DNA of 14,562 nt from Peptococcaceae bacterium UBA2264 (GTDB taxonomy: Bacteria; Bacillota; Desulfitobacteriia; Desulfitobacteriales; Desulfitobacteriaceae). This document shows, one piece after another, positions 1-6,817 of the stretch. The stretch's first letter is position 1, and each line of letters begins with the position of its first letter. The notes under the pieces were generated by a model. That model was not told where the DNA came from, did not search any database, and saw only the letters and a list, made by a program, of their open reading frames with translations. The DNA is taken from NCBI GenBank assembly GCA_002347475.1, contig DDXI01000124.1:1-14562 (forward strand), given 5' to 3'. Both the position numbers and the translations under genes were made by a program.

Positions 1-297
1 TGCCGGTGACACTGCCGGAGAAATTACCTGAGACTCTTTTGCCCTGTCTTTATCCGGGCCTGCTTCCCTGGGAATATCAGATCTGCCAGGGGCTAAAGTG
101 GGGGGTTCCGGCTTTTCAACGATCGACTCCCCTCCCTTGGTTTCAGATATACGGGAACGAAGTCTATCCGCATCTGCTTTTTCCACCGTGCTTAAATGAT
201 TTTTAACCTCTACCCCTAAAGCCTCAAGATTTGCCATAACATCTTTACTGCTGATGTTTAATTCTTTTGCTAATTCATGAACACGACTATTTGTCAT
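1..297 (-). CDS. infB: Translation initiation factor IF-2, N-terminal fragment
   Basis: This is the first 99 codons of infB; the rest lies beyond the low-coordinate end of the window. IF-2 is the GTPase that brings initiator fMet-tRNA to the 30S subunit and promotes subunit joining. Residues 1-50 (MTNSRVHELAKELNISSKDV onward, then LEALGVEVKNHLSTV) match the small helical IF2_N domain found at the start of bacterial IF-2. The following residues are rich in Pro, Glu, Lys and Ser, as expected of the variable linker before the G domain, which is not visible here. The ATG at 295-297 is preceded by GGGGGTGG four bases upstream, a good ribosome binding site. A 46-base gap separates it from ylxQ. It is the last visible member of the rimP-nusA-ylxR-ylxQ-infB operon. 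Identity rests on the N-terminal domain plus the conserved context. Confidence 0.93.
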   Translation of the reverse strand, partial: MTNSRVHELAKELNISSKDVMANLEALGVEVKNHLSTVEKADADRLRSRISETKGGESIVEKPEPPTLAPGRSDIPREAGPDKDRAKESQVISPAVSPA

Positions 298-343
298 TAA
301 ACCACCCCCACATACTTAAACCACCGATCTTTATTCCAGGCAA

Positions 344-640
344 TCAGCTCCTTACCTTTAAAATCGCTCTGGCAAAACCCTCATCATTAACCAAAACAAC
401 CGCCCGAGGTGAAAGCCCTAAAGCTATTCCCAATTCCTGTTTGGTTCCAAAAACAATAACAGGTATTTTCAGGTCACTTGCCCATTGTTCATATTTTTTT
501 TGGACACCCGGAGCATCTTCAGCACAAATCAACAGGTGCCCTTTTCTTTTTTTCAACATTGCCTCTGTCTGAGATTCTCCGGAAATAATTTTTCCAGCCT
601 GCCTAGCCAGACCCAACAGAGATAAAATTCGTCTTTTCAA
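344..640 (-). CDS. ylxQ: L7Ae-family RNA-binding protein YlxQ
   Basis: A 98-residue protein of the L7Ae/L30e/S12e/Gadd45 family, the size expected for YlxQ. The N-terminus (RILSLLGLARQAGKIISGE, residues 4-22) is the family hallmark, followed by the alternating helix and strand pattern (LLICAEDAPG at 36-45, IPVIVFGTKQELG at 59-71) typical of the L7Ae fold. Bacterial L7Ae homologues (YbxF, YlxQ) are known or suspected to bind kink-turn RNA; the function of YlxQ itself is not well settled. The start is TTG at 638-640, overlapping the ylxR stop in the four bases TTGA, so translation is probably coupled to ylxR. No strong Shine-Dalgarno sequence precedes it, only GAAGAG-type purines. The start is supported mainly by the match to the family N-terminus. 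Confidence 0.93.
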   Translation of the reverse strand: MKRRILSLLGLARQAGKIISGESQTEAMLKKRKGHLLICAEDAPGVQKKYEQWASDLKIPVIVFGTKQELGIALGLSPRAVVLVNDEGFARAILKVRS

Positions 641-903
641 GAAGAACTCATCTTCTCTTCCAGGTCTTTTAAGAATTCCGGGGTAATATCAGGGCCAAAT
701 GTTTTTTGCAGCTGATGCCTTTTCAGAGCATTTTGCAGGCAATCAAGCCGCAGACAAAGATAAGCCCCCCGGCCATTTTTCTTGCCGCTAGGATCTATTT
801 CAACAACCCCTTCCGGAGTTTTAACAATGCGTATCAATTCTTTTTTAGGATGCATTTCCTGACAACCCAGGCACATCCGCATGGGAATCTTGCGTGTTTT
901 CAT
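637..903 (-). CDS. ylxR: YlxR/RnpM family RNA-binding protein (DUF448)
   Basis: An 88-residue protein of the YlxR family, found almost always between nusA and infB. Visible hallmarks are KIPMRMCLGC near the N-terminus (residues 5-14), the basic PKKELIRIV segment (19-27) and the strongly conserved GRGAYLCLRLDCL stretch (44-56). In this copy Cys11, Cys14, Cys50 and Cys55 could form a metal site, although many relatives lack some of these cysteines. From memory, the B. subtilis homologue has been reported to bind RNA and modulate RNase P, and has been renamed RnpM; that function is carried over by homology only. The ATG at 901-903 lies 7 bases after the nusA stop. AAGGG is present but unusually close to the ATG, so translation may rely on coupling to nusA. 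The 3' end overlaps ylxQ by 4 bases. Confidence 0.93.
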   Translation of the reverse strand: MKTRKIPMRMCLGCQEMHPKKELIRIVKTPEGVVEIDPSGKKNGRGAYLCLRLDCLQNALKRHQLQKTFGPDITPEFLKDLEEKMSSS

Positions 904-910
904 ACCCTTA

Positions 911-2377
911 TCACTTACTTTTCGTTTTTTTTCTGCTTGTATTATCGTTCAGTGCCATTTTCTCATTCTGCCCAACCAGCACAAGTATCTCCTCCGTTTG
1001 CGGAGGCTCTTCTGTCTCATATTCTGTCAAAACGCCGGAGTGACTGTCCTGGTCCCTGGAGTCCAGGTCATAGCCCTCATACTCCTCATTCCCGGCATAC
1101 TCTTCATTTGTATCATACCCACCGTCAGCAATATAGTCCTCATTTTCGTTATATTCACTGTTGGCAGCATATTCTTCATTTTCCCTGTATTCCCCAGACC
1201 CGGTATCTCCAATGTAATTCCCTTCTTCATCATACTCGTCAGCATATCCATCTTCATCTGAGCCGATATAATTGCCGTTTTCGTCATATTCAGCATATTC
1301 TTCATCAGAGTAGTACTCGTCTTCCCGGGAAATAAGATTCTGGGCCAAGGCTTGGGACTCGCTTTTGATATCGATTTTCCAGCCGGTTAATTTGGCTGCC
1401 AGACGGGCATTTTGGCCCTCCTTGCCAATGGCCAGAGAAAGCTGATAATCCGGCACTACCACCAAGGCTACTTTTTCATCTACTTTGGGATAAACCCCAA
1501 TTACCTTAGCCGGCGAAAGGGCATTGGCTACAAATTCCTGGTGGTCCAAGGAGTAATTGATGATATCGATTTTCTCCCCTTTTAGTTCAGCCACAATTGC
1601 CTGCACCCTGTTGCCCTTGGGACCGACACAGGCTCCGACCGGATCAACATTGGGATCACGGGAATATACTGCAATTTTGGAACGAGCGCCAGCCTCTCTG
1701 GAGACTCCCTTGATCTCCACAACTCCATCATGTATTTCCGGAACCTCCAGTTCAAACAAACGCTTGATAAGTCCGGGATGTGTTCTTGACAACATGATTT
1801 GTGGGCCTTTTGTAGTTTTCTTGACTTCCACAACATATGTCTTGAGGCGTTCGAAAGGCTGGTAGGTTTCACCGGGGATCTGTTCCTGCGCTGCCAGGAC
1901 AGCCTCAACTTTACCCAAATCAATAATAACATTTTTTTGTTCATAGCGCTGAACTACACCTGTGACGATATCCCCTTCGCGATTGATATACTCATCATAA
2001 ATCATCCCGCGCTCAGCTTCCCGGATACGCTGGACCACCACCTGTTTGGCCGTTTGAGCCGCTATGCGCCCAAAATCACGCGGAGTGACCTCATTTTCCA
2101 GGATATCATTGAGATTGTAATTAGGATCCACTTGGCTGGCCTCAGCCAGACTTATCTGTGTTCGGGGGTCCTCTACATTCTCTACAACTGTTTTCCTTGC
2201 AAAAACTTTAAACTCTCCACTTTGCCGATCAATGTGAACCCGAACATTCTGTAGAGATGCAAAATTTTTCTTGTAGGCGGAGATGAGAGCCGCCTCGATA
2301 GCTTCAAAAAGAATTTCGGAAGAAATTCCCCTTTCTTTTTCCAGCTCATGAAGGGCCTCGATAAACTCCATATTCAT
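911..2377 (-). CDS. nusA: Transcription termination/antitermination factor NusA with long acidic C-terminal tail
   Basis: NusA binds RNA polymerase and nascent RNA and controls pausing, intrinsic termination and antitermination. Domains in order: N-terminal RNAP-binding domain (about 1-130), S1 domain (about 134-200), KH1 (about 205-285, GPKG loop at 252-255) and KH2 (about 290-345, GKEG loop at 318-321). The core ends near residue 345, much like the roughly 370-residue B. subtilis protein. Residues 351-488 form an extra acidic, Tyr-rich, repetitive and probably disordered tail ending in a basic KKTKSK. It does not resemble the folded acidic repeats of E. coli NusA. I chose ATG at 2375-2377 (MNMEFIEAL) because AAGGGGGAAAG lies upstream. 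An in-frame ATG at 2401 lacks such a site and would add 8 non-conserved residues. Second gene of the rimP operon, 48 bases after rimP. Confidence 0.96.
   Translation of the reverse strand: MNMEFIEALHELEKERGISSEILFEAIEAALISAYKKNFASLQNVRVHIDRQSGEFKVFARKTVVENVEDPRTQISLAEASQVDPNYNLNDILENEVTPRDFGRIAAQTAKQVVVQRIREAERGMIYDEYINREGDIVTGVVQRYEQKNVIIDLGKVEAVLAAQEQIPGETYQPFERLKTYVVEVKKTTKGPQIMLSRTHPGLIKRLFELEVPEIHDGVVEIKGVSREAGARSKIAVYSRDPNVDPVGACVGPKGNRVQAIVAELKGEKIDIINYSLDHQEFVANALSPAKVIGVYPKVDEKVALVVVPDYQLSLAIGKEGQNARLAAKLTGWKIDIKSESQALAQNLISREDEYYSDEEYAEYDENGNYIGSDEDGYADEYDEEGNYIGDTGSGEYRENEEYAANSEYNENEDYIADGGYDTNEEYAGNEEYEGYDLDSRDQDSHSGVLTEYETEEPPQTEEILVLVGQNEKMALNDNTSRKKTKSK
1040..1327 (-). repeat. 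Degenerate acidic/Tyr repeat region encoding the NusA tail
   Basis: This in-frame region of nusA encodes residues about 351-446. Two near-identical units, EYDENGNYIG (363-372) and EYDEEGNYIG (381-390), are spaced 18 residues (54 bases) apart. They are followed by looser repeats of E-E-Y or N-E-X-Y type (EEYAANSEYNENEDY, then NEEYAGNEEYEGY). Nearly every residue is Glu, Asp, Tyr, Asn, Gly or Ala. At DNA level this gives recurring CATATTC and TTCATC-like words on the plus strand. The pattern suggests expansion by slippage or local duplication. Confidence 0.8.
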
Positions 2378-2425
2378 TATTCTACTTTCCCCCTTGTGCA
2401 TGGCAATAAAAATTCGCAGGCAGCA

Positions 2426-2902
2426 TCAAGCATCAGATGTTGTGCTTAGTTGGAGCTCCAGATGCGCTTTCTTAATAATGCTGCGGGGAATTGCCATACG
2501 ATTTCCCTCATATTCAAGTATAATCTCTTCATTTTCCAAACCAATAAGATAACCGCTGAACTCCTGATAACCTCTATGGAGCTTATTTGTTTCAACAGCT
2601 ACCAGTTTTCCCCGATAGCGCTCAAAATCTTCAGTTTTCTTTAAAGACCTTTCCAGACCAGGTGAGGAAACCTCCAGAATATAGGATTGCCGGATTATGT
2701 CTGATTTGTCCAGCAGTTCACTAACAACATGACTCACCCTGCTGCAGTCATCAATGTCTACGCCGCCATCCTTATCGATAAAAAGACGCAAATACCAATG
2801 CGCCCCTTCTTTTACATACTCAACATCATCCAACTCCAAACCTTTGGCCTTGATCACCTGTTCCACAAGAACTCTGACACGCTCTTCTACACCCTGGCTC
2901 AT
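2426..2902 (-). CDS. rimP: Ribosome maturation factor RimP
   Basis: A 158-residue protein that helps assemble the 30S subunit, mainly at an early stage involving S12 and the 16S 3' domain. The N-terminal alpha/beta domain (about 1-82) carries the family signatures LRLFIDKDGGVDIDDCSRVS (58 region of the fold, with the DIDDC core) and ILEVSSPGLERSL (about 75-87). The C-terminal SH3-like beta domain follows (about 88-155, FERYRGK and FSGYLIGLENEEIILEY). The ATG at 2900-2902 is preceded by AAAGGAGAG about 8 bases upstream, an excellent ribosome binding site. It is the first gene of the rimP-nusA-ylxR-ylxQ-infB operon, behind a 170-base region after polC that contains a promoter and a hairpin. Length and neighbours fit the family fully. 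Confidence 0.96.
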   Translation of the reverse strand: MSQGVEERVRVLVEQVIKAKGLELDDVEYVKEGAHWYLRLFIDKDGGVDIDDCSRVSHVVSELLDKSDIIRQSYILEVSSPGLERSLKKTEDFERYRGKLVAVETNKLHRGYQEFSGYLIGLENEEIILEYEGNRMAIPRSIIKKAHLELQLSTTSDA

Positions 2903-2995
2903 CTATATCTCTCCTTTATCAGAACCTTGAGCAGAAATCGAAAAACTAAAACAGATCTTCTAACAAACATTTTACAGAGCAGAGCAGTATAAATG

Positions 2996-3021
2996 AAAGA
3001 GTGGGCCAAAACCCACTCTTT
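2996..3021 (-). terminator. Perfect 10-bp hairpin: polC terminator or leader attenuator of the rimP-nusA operon
   Basis: On the minus strand AAAGAGTGGG is followed by the 6-base loop TTTTGG and the exact complement CCCACTCTTT. The bases after it read CATTTATACTG, so the U-tract is short and interrupted. Three U residues end the stem and three more follow after CA. This looks like a weak intrinsic terminator, the kind that tends to need NusA. It lies 54 bases past the polC stop but also downstream of the promoter at 3046-3074. It would therefore sit about 18 bases into the leader of the rimP-nusA transcript. Its role as terminator, attenuator or 5' stabilising stem cannot be settled from sequence. 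Confidence 0.75.
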
Positions 3022-3045
3022 GCATTCTTGCATATCTTATCTATT

Positions 3046-3074
3046 AATATACCATACCCCTTATCCTATTGCAA
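3046..3074 (-). promoter_or_regulatory. Predicted housekeeping sigma promoter for the rimP-nusA-infB operon
   Basis: Reading the minus strand, TTGCAA (3069-3074) is followed by a 17-base spacer and TATATT (3046-3051). A TGG directly before the -10 hexamer makes it an extended -10 element. Agreement is 4 of 6 with the -35 and 5 of 6 with the -10 consensus, at ideal spacing. The -35 box begins at the base right after the polC stop codon. The predicted start of transcription is near 3039, giving a leader of about 137 bases before rimP. No better promoter was found between the hairpin and rimP. Confidence 0.7.
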
Positions 3075-6000
3075 CTATTTGGACAAATTGTACAAAGCGG
3101 GGCGGTTTTCGGCAAAAAAACTTAACTGGTTTTGTTCCGGTATACCCTGCAGACAGCCATGTTTGTCCAGAATCTCGATAACTGTTTTGCTTAATTTGGC
3201 ATAGCTGCGCAAATCCTCGACAGAAGAAATTCCGTTTTCCGCCCTTAAGGCAACAATACTGCAGGCTGCCGTTTCCCCCAAGCCCTGCAGGGAGGTAAAA
3301 GGAGGCAGTATTCCGGCCGGAGTGATTGTAAAAGTTGTTGCCTGGGACTCAAATAAATCAACCTTCAGGATAGGAATTCCCCGCAGATCCATTTCCACAG
3401 CAAGTTCGAGGATCGTCTGCAGATTTTTTTCCTTGGCTGTGGCCTCATTACCCTTATTCTCGATTTCCTCGATTTTTTGCAGGCAGACCTGCCGGCCCTG
3501 ACAGATCAGATCAATATCAAATTCATCGGCCCGCACGGTAAAGAAAGTAGCATAAAAAGCAGCCGGATAATGCAGTTTATACCAGGCAATACGGAAGGAC
3601 ATCATAACATAGGCGACGGCATGTGCCTTTGGAAACATGTACTTGATTTTCTGACAAGAGGCAATATACCAGTCCGGAACATCATGGGAACTCATATCTT
3701 CAATATCTTCCGGTTTCAGCCCCTTGCCTTTACGAACATTCTCCATAATCTTAAAGGCTTTTACCGGATCCAGACCTTTGCTGATCAGATAGACCATGAT
3801 ATCATCCCGGCAAGCAATAATTTCGGAAATAGCAGCCTGACCGCTGCGCACCAGTTCCTGGGCATTTCCCAGCCAGACATCCGTCCCGTGAGATAAGCCG
3901 CAGATACGCACCAAATCAGAAAAAGTCCGGGGTTGGGTATCCTCCAGCATCTGTCTGACAAATTTTGTGCCGAATTCCGGAACCCCGTAAGTACCTGTTT
4001 TGGTCCGGATTTCCTGGGCTGTGACTCCCAATGCTTCAGCGCCGGAAAAAAGCGACATGGTCACAGGTTCATCCAGCCTGACCGTGCGGGCATCGATCCC
4101 TGTTAACTCCTCCAACATTTTCAAGGCGGTGGGATCGTCATGGCCCAAGATATCCAGTTTTACCAAACGGCCGGAAATCGAATGATAATCAAAATGAGTA
4201 GTGAGCAGCGGGGATTTGGGATCATCAGCAGGCCTCTGCAAGGGAGTGAAATCATGAATATCATAATCTTTGGGCACAACCATTAAGCCGCCGGGATGTT
4301 GGCCGGTTGTCCGTTTTACGCCGGTACAGCCATTGACCAGACGGGCCATTTCTGCGGGTCTATAAGGTAATTTGCGTTCTTCCAAGTAGTTTTTGACATA
4401 TCCGAATGCTGTTTTATCAGCAATTGTAGCAATTGTCCCAGCCCGAAAGACATAATCCCTGCCAAACAATTCCTCGGTAAAGCGATGAGCCCGGGCTTGA
4501 TATTCCCCGGAAAAATTGAGGTCAATATCCGGAACCTTGTCCCCTTCAAAACCCAAAAAAGTTTCAAAAGGAATATCAAAGCCGTCTTTGGCCAGAGGCT
4601 GTCCGCACTCAGGACAAACGCAGTCAGGCAAATCAACCCCGGCTCCCACGCTGCCGTCTTCTATCCAAATGGAGTGCAGGCAAGCGCTGTTATTACACCT
4701 GTAATGTGGAGGCAAAGGATTCACTTCGGTAATGCCGGTCATGGTTGCTACTAAAGAGGAGCCAACCGAACCGCGGGAACCTACCAGATAACCATCGTCA
4801 TTGGATTTTTTGACCAGAAGGTGGGCTATCAGATACAGAACAGAAAAACCATGCCCGATTATCGACTTCAGTTCTTTCTCCAGGCGTTTCTGCACCAGAG
4901 GAGGCAAGGGATTATTGTAGAGCTGATAAGCACGTTCCCAGGACATTTGCCGGATCTTATCCTCAGCGCCCGGGATAGTGGGAGAGAACAGGTCATCCGG
5001 GAAAGGTTTTAATTCTTCAATCAACCCGGCTATTCTCTCCGGAGCATAGACAACAGTCTCCAGAGCCTCTTCCTGACTTAAATAAGCAAATTCATTCAGC
5101 ATTTCGGTTGTAGTTCGATAATAAAGTGGGGCCTGCTGGTCGGCATCTTCAAAGCCTTTGCCAGCCATCAAAATCCGCCGGTAAACCTCGTCCTCGGGAT
5201 CCAGAAAGTGCACATCGCCGGTTGCTACCACAGGTTTTTGCAGAGTTTGCCCCAGGCGCAACACGGTCTTATTGATTTCCTGCAGCTCTTCCATTCCGGA
5301 AACCAGACCATTACGGAGCAGGAAATCATTATTGCCCAGAGGCTGTATTTCCAGATAATCGTAGAAAGCAGCTATCTGCAGCAGCTTCTCCCAGCTTTCC
5401 TGCCGGAGAATAGCCTGAATCAGTTCACCAGCTTCACAGGCCGATCCCAGAAGCAAACCTTCCCGATAGGTCTTGATTTGCGACCGGGGCATGCGGGGCC
5501 GGCGATAAAAGTGGTCCAGATGGGAAAGAGTAATCAGACGATACAAATTCTTTAAACCAACAGCATTCCGAACCAATATAACTATGTGTCGGCTTTTACC
5601 TTGTTTGGATGCAGCTAAACCAGAGTCGTCATCAAACAGGTAGCCTTCCACACCCAGGATTATTTTCACTCCATATTTCTTTCCGGCAGCTACCGCTTCC
5701 GGAAAGGCCTGCACAACCCCGTGGTCAGTAATAGCCAGAGACTTATGTCCCCAGTAGGCAGCTCGTTTGATCAAATCCTCCGCTGCGGCCATAGCATCCA
5801 TGGTTGACATCCGGGTGTGCAGATGCAATTCGACGCGTTTGACTTCAGCCTCGTCTTCCCGGAAAAGAGGCTGGGCCCGCTGGATATCCCTGGGCATCAG
5901 GGTCAAAACCGAGGAATAGCGATCATATTGAACCGGCCCCCGCACCACTATCCAGTCTCCGCTCGTCAGATCCAGCCCGCTTTGTTCCTCCTTGAGAAAT

Positions 6001-6806
6001 ACTTTAGCCGAGATGGAGTCTGTTTTATCGGTCATATCAAAGGTCAGCAGTTTGCGCCCGGTCTTCAGAGGACGATAATCCAAATTAAAAACCTCACCAC
6101 TGACTACTACCAGCCGTTCTTCATCCTGTATCTGGCGCAAAGGAATCGCTTCAGCCTTAAATTCCCGGCCCAGGATACAATGATCCCTGGACTTGGCGGC
6201 CGATTTAGGGCTGGATTTAGGATTGAGAGCCAACAATTCCTGCAGACATTCTTGTTCGGCCTCTTCCGTCAGGGTAAAATATTCTGCCGGAATCTGCTCT
6301 GGCACTAATTCACAGGAGACCCGGGCCCAGATTCCGAACCTTTGCTGCAGATATTTTTCCAGCACCTTATGTTTTGCTTTGATATACTCTACCCCCAAAG
6401 CATTGGAGAGCTGAATAATCAATTGCTCCTCTGTCACCTGATATGGGGTCATTTCTCCCAACCAGCCGCGTATCCCCGGCAGTATCGTGCTCAGATCACC
6501 GATGATCTCCTGCCAGTTAAGATGGCAGATTTCCTGTAGAGAAACTGCCGGCTGCAGCAAATCGATACGCCAGTCAATGCAGTCTATTTCCGGAACATGA
6601 GCAAGCAATAATTCGGTCAGAGGATTGAAAAGAGCCTGATCCAAATACTGGGTTGCGGTCAAACGAAAAACCCATTTTTTCTCCCGCGGGATTACCTCAA
6701 CCTGCTCCAGAGTTGTTGTCTCAAGATAAGCTTGCAGAGGAATCTGCCAATCAGCAGGAAGCTGCGAAAAAAAGGGAACTTCTCCCAACGCCACAGGTCC
6801 TGGCAT
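3075..6806 (-). CDS. polC: DNA polymerase III alpha subunit, PolC type, lacking the internal exonuclease domain
   Basis: Replicative DNA polymerase of Gram-positive type, 1243 residues against about 1440 in B. subtilis. Domains in order: N-terminal domain (1-190), OB fold (about 225-315), PHP domain (about 322-535), polymerase core with zinc module (Cys704, Cys709, Cys731, Cys734), palm aspartates Asp760 and Asp762 in PDIDLNF and Asp885 in KLDILGHD, fingers and helix-hairpin-helix region. A C-terminal clamp-binding motif QLSFF (1227-1231) is followed by 12 extra residues. The missing length is explained by one deletion. After GVEGYLFDDDSG (385-396) the sequence passes straight to SRHIVILVRN (405-414), where relatives carry a 170-190 residue DEDD exonuclease. 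No exonuclease motif (D-x-E-T-T-G) occurs anywhere. The frame is intact and core motifs are conserved, so it looks functional. ATG at 6804-6806 follows GGGGGAG, 11 bases after the proS stop. Confidence 0.97.
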   Translation of the reverse strand: MPGPVALGEVPFFSQLPADWQIPLQAYLETTTLEQVEVIPREKKWVFRLTATQYLDQALFNPLTELLLAHVPEIDCIDWRIDLLQPAVSLQEICHLNWQEIIGDLSTILPGIRGWLGEMTPYQVTEEQLIIQLSNALGVEYIKAKHKVLEKYLQQRFGIWARVSCELVPEQIPAEYFTLTEEAEQECLQELLALNPKSSPKSAAKSRDHCILGREFKAEAIPLRQIQDEERLVVVSGEVFNLDYRPLKTGRKLLTFDMTDKTDSISAKVFLKEEQSGLDLTSGDWIVVRGPVQYDRYSSVLTLMPRDIQRAQPLFREDEAEVKRVELHLHTRMSTMDAMAAAEDLIKRAAYWGHKSLAITDHGVVQAFPEAVAAGKKYGVKIILGVEGYLFDDDSGLAASKQGKSRHIVILVRNAVGLKNLYRLITLSHLDHFYRRPRMPRSQIKTYREGLLLGSACEAGELIQAILRQESWEKLLQIAAFYDYLEIQPLGNNDFLLRNGLVSGMEELQEINKTVLRLGQTLQKPVVATGDVHFLDPEDEVYRRILMAGKGFEDADQQAPLYYRTTTEMLNEFAYLSQEEALETVVYAPERIAGLIEELKPFPDDLFSPTIPGAEDKIRQMSWERAYQLYNNPLPPLVQKRLEKELKSIIGHGFSVLYLIAHLLVKKSNDDGYLVGSRGSVGSSLVATMTGITEVNPLPPHYRCNNSACLHSIWIEDGSVGAGVDLPDCVCPECGQPLAKDGFDIPFETFLGFEGDKVPDIDLNFSGEYQARAHRFTEELFGRDYVFRAGTIATIADKTAFGYVKNYLEERKLPYRPAEMARLVNGCTGVKRTTGQHPGGLMVVPKDYDIHDFTPLQRPADDPKSPLLTTHFDYHSISGRLVKLDILGHDDPTALKMLEELTGIDARTVRLDEPVTMSLFSGAEALGVTAQEIRTKTGTYGVPEFGTKFVRQMLEDTQPRTFSDLVRICGLSHGTDVWLGNAQELVRSGQAAISEIIACRDDIMVYLISKGLDPVKAFKIMENVRKGKGLKPEDIEDMSSHDVPDWYIASCQKIKYMFPKAHAVAYVMMSFRIAWYKLHYPAAFYATFFTVRADEFDIDLICQGRQVCLQKIEEIENKGNEATAKEKNLQTILELAVEMDLRGIPILKVDLFESQATTFTITPAGILPPFTSLQGLGETAACSIVALRAENGISSVEDLRSYAKLSKTVIEILDKHGCLQGIPEQNQLSFFAENRPALYNLSK

Positions 6807-6817
6807 CTTATCTCCCC

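Noticed and set aside
706..1335. Long plus-strand open frames of 209 and 126 codons (706-1335 and 881-1261) opposite nusA and ylxR
   Set aside because: They are the antisense shadow of the acidic NusA tail. GAA and GAT codons read backwards give Phe and Ile, which explains the hydrophobic or His/Ser-rich fake proteins. No ribosome binding site or known domain is present.
2378..2401. Upstream ATG at 2401 as the nusA start
   Set aside because: It would add eight residues not found in the family and has no ribosome binding site. The ATG at 2377 has AAGGGGGAAAG upstream and gives the usual MNMEFIEAL start.
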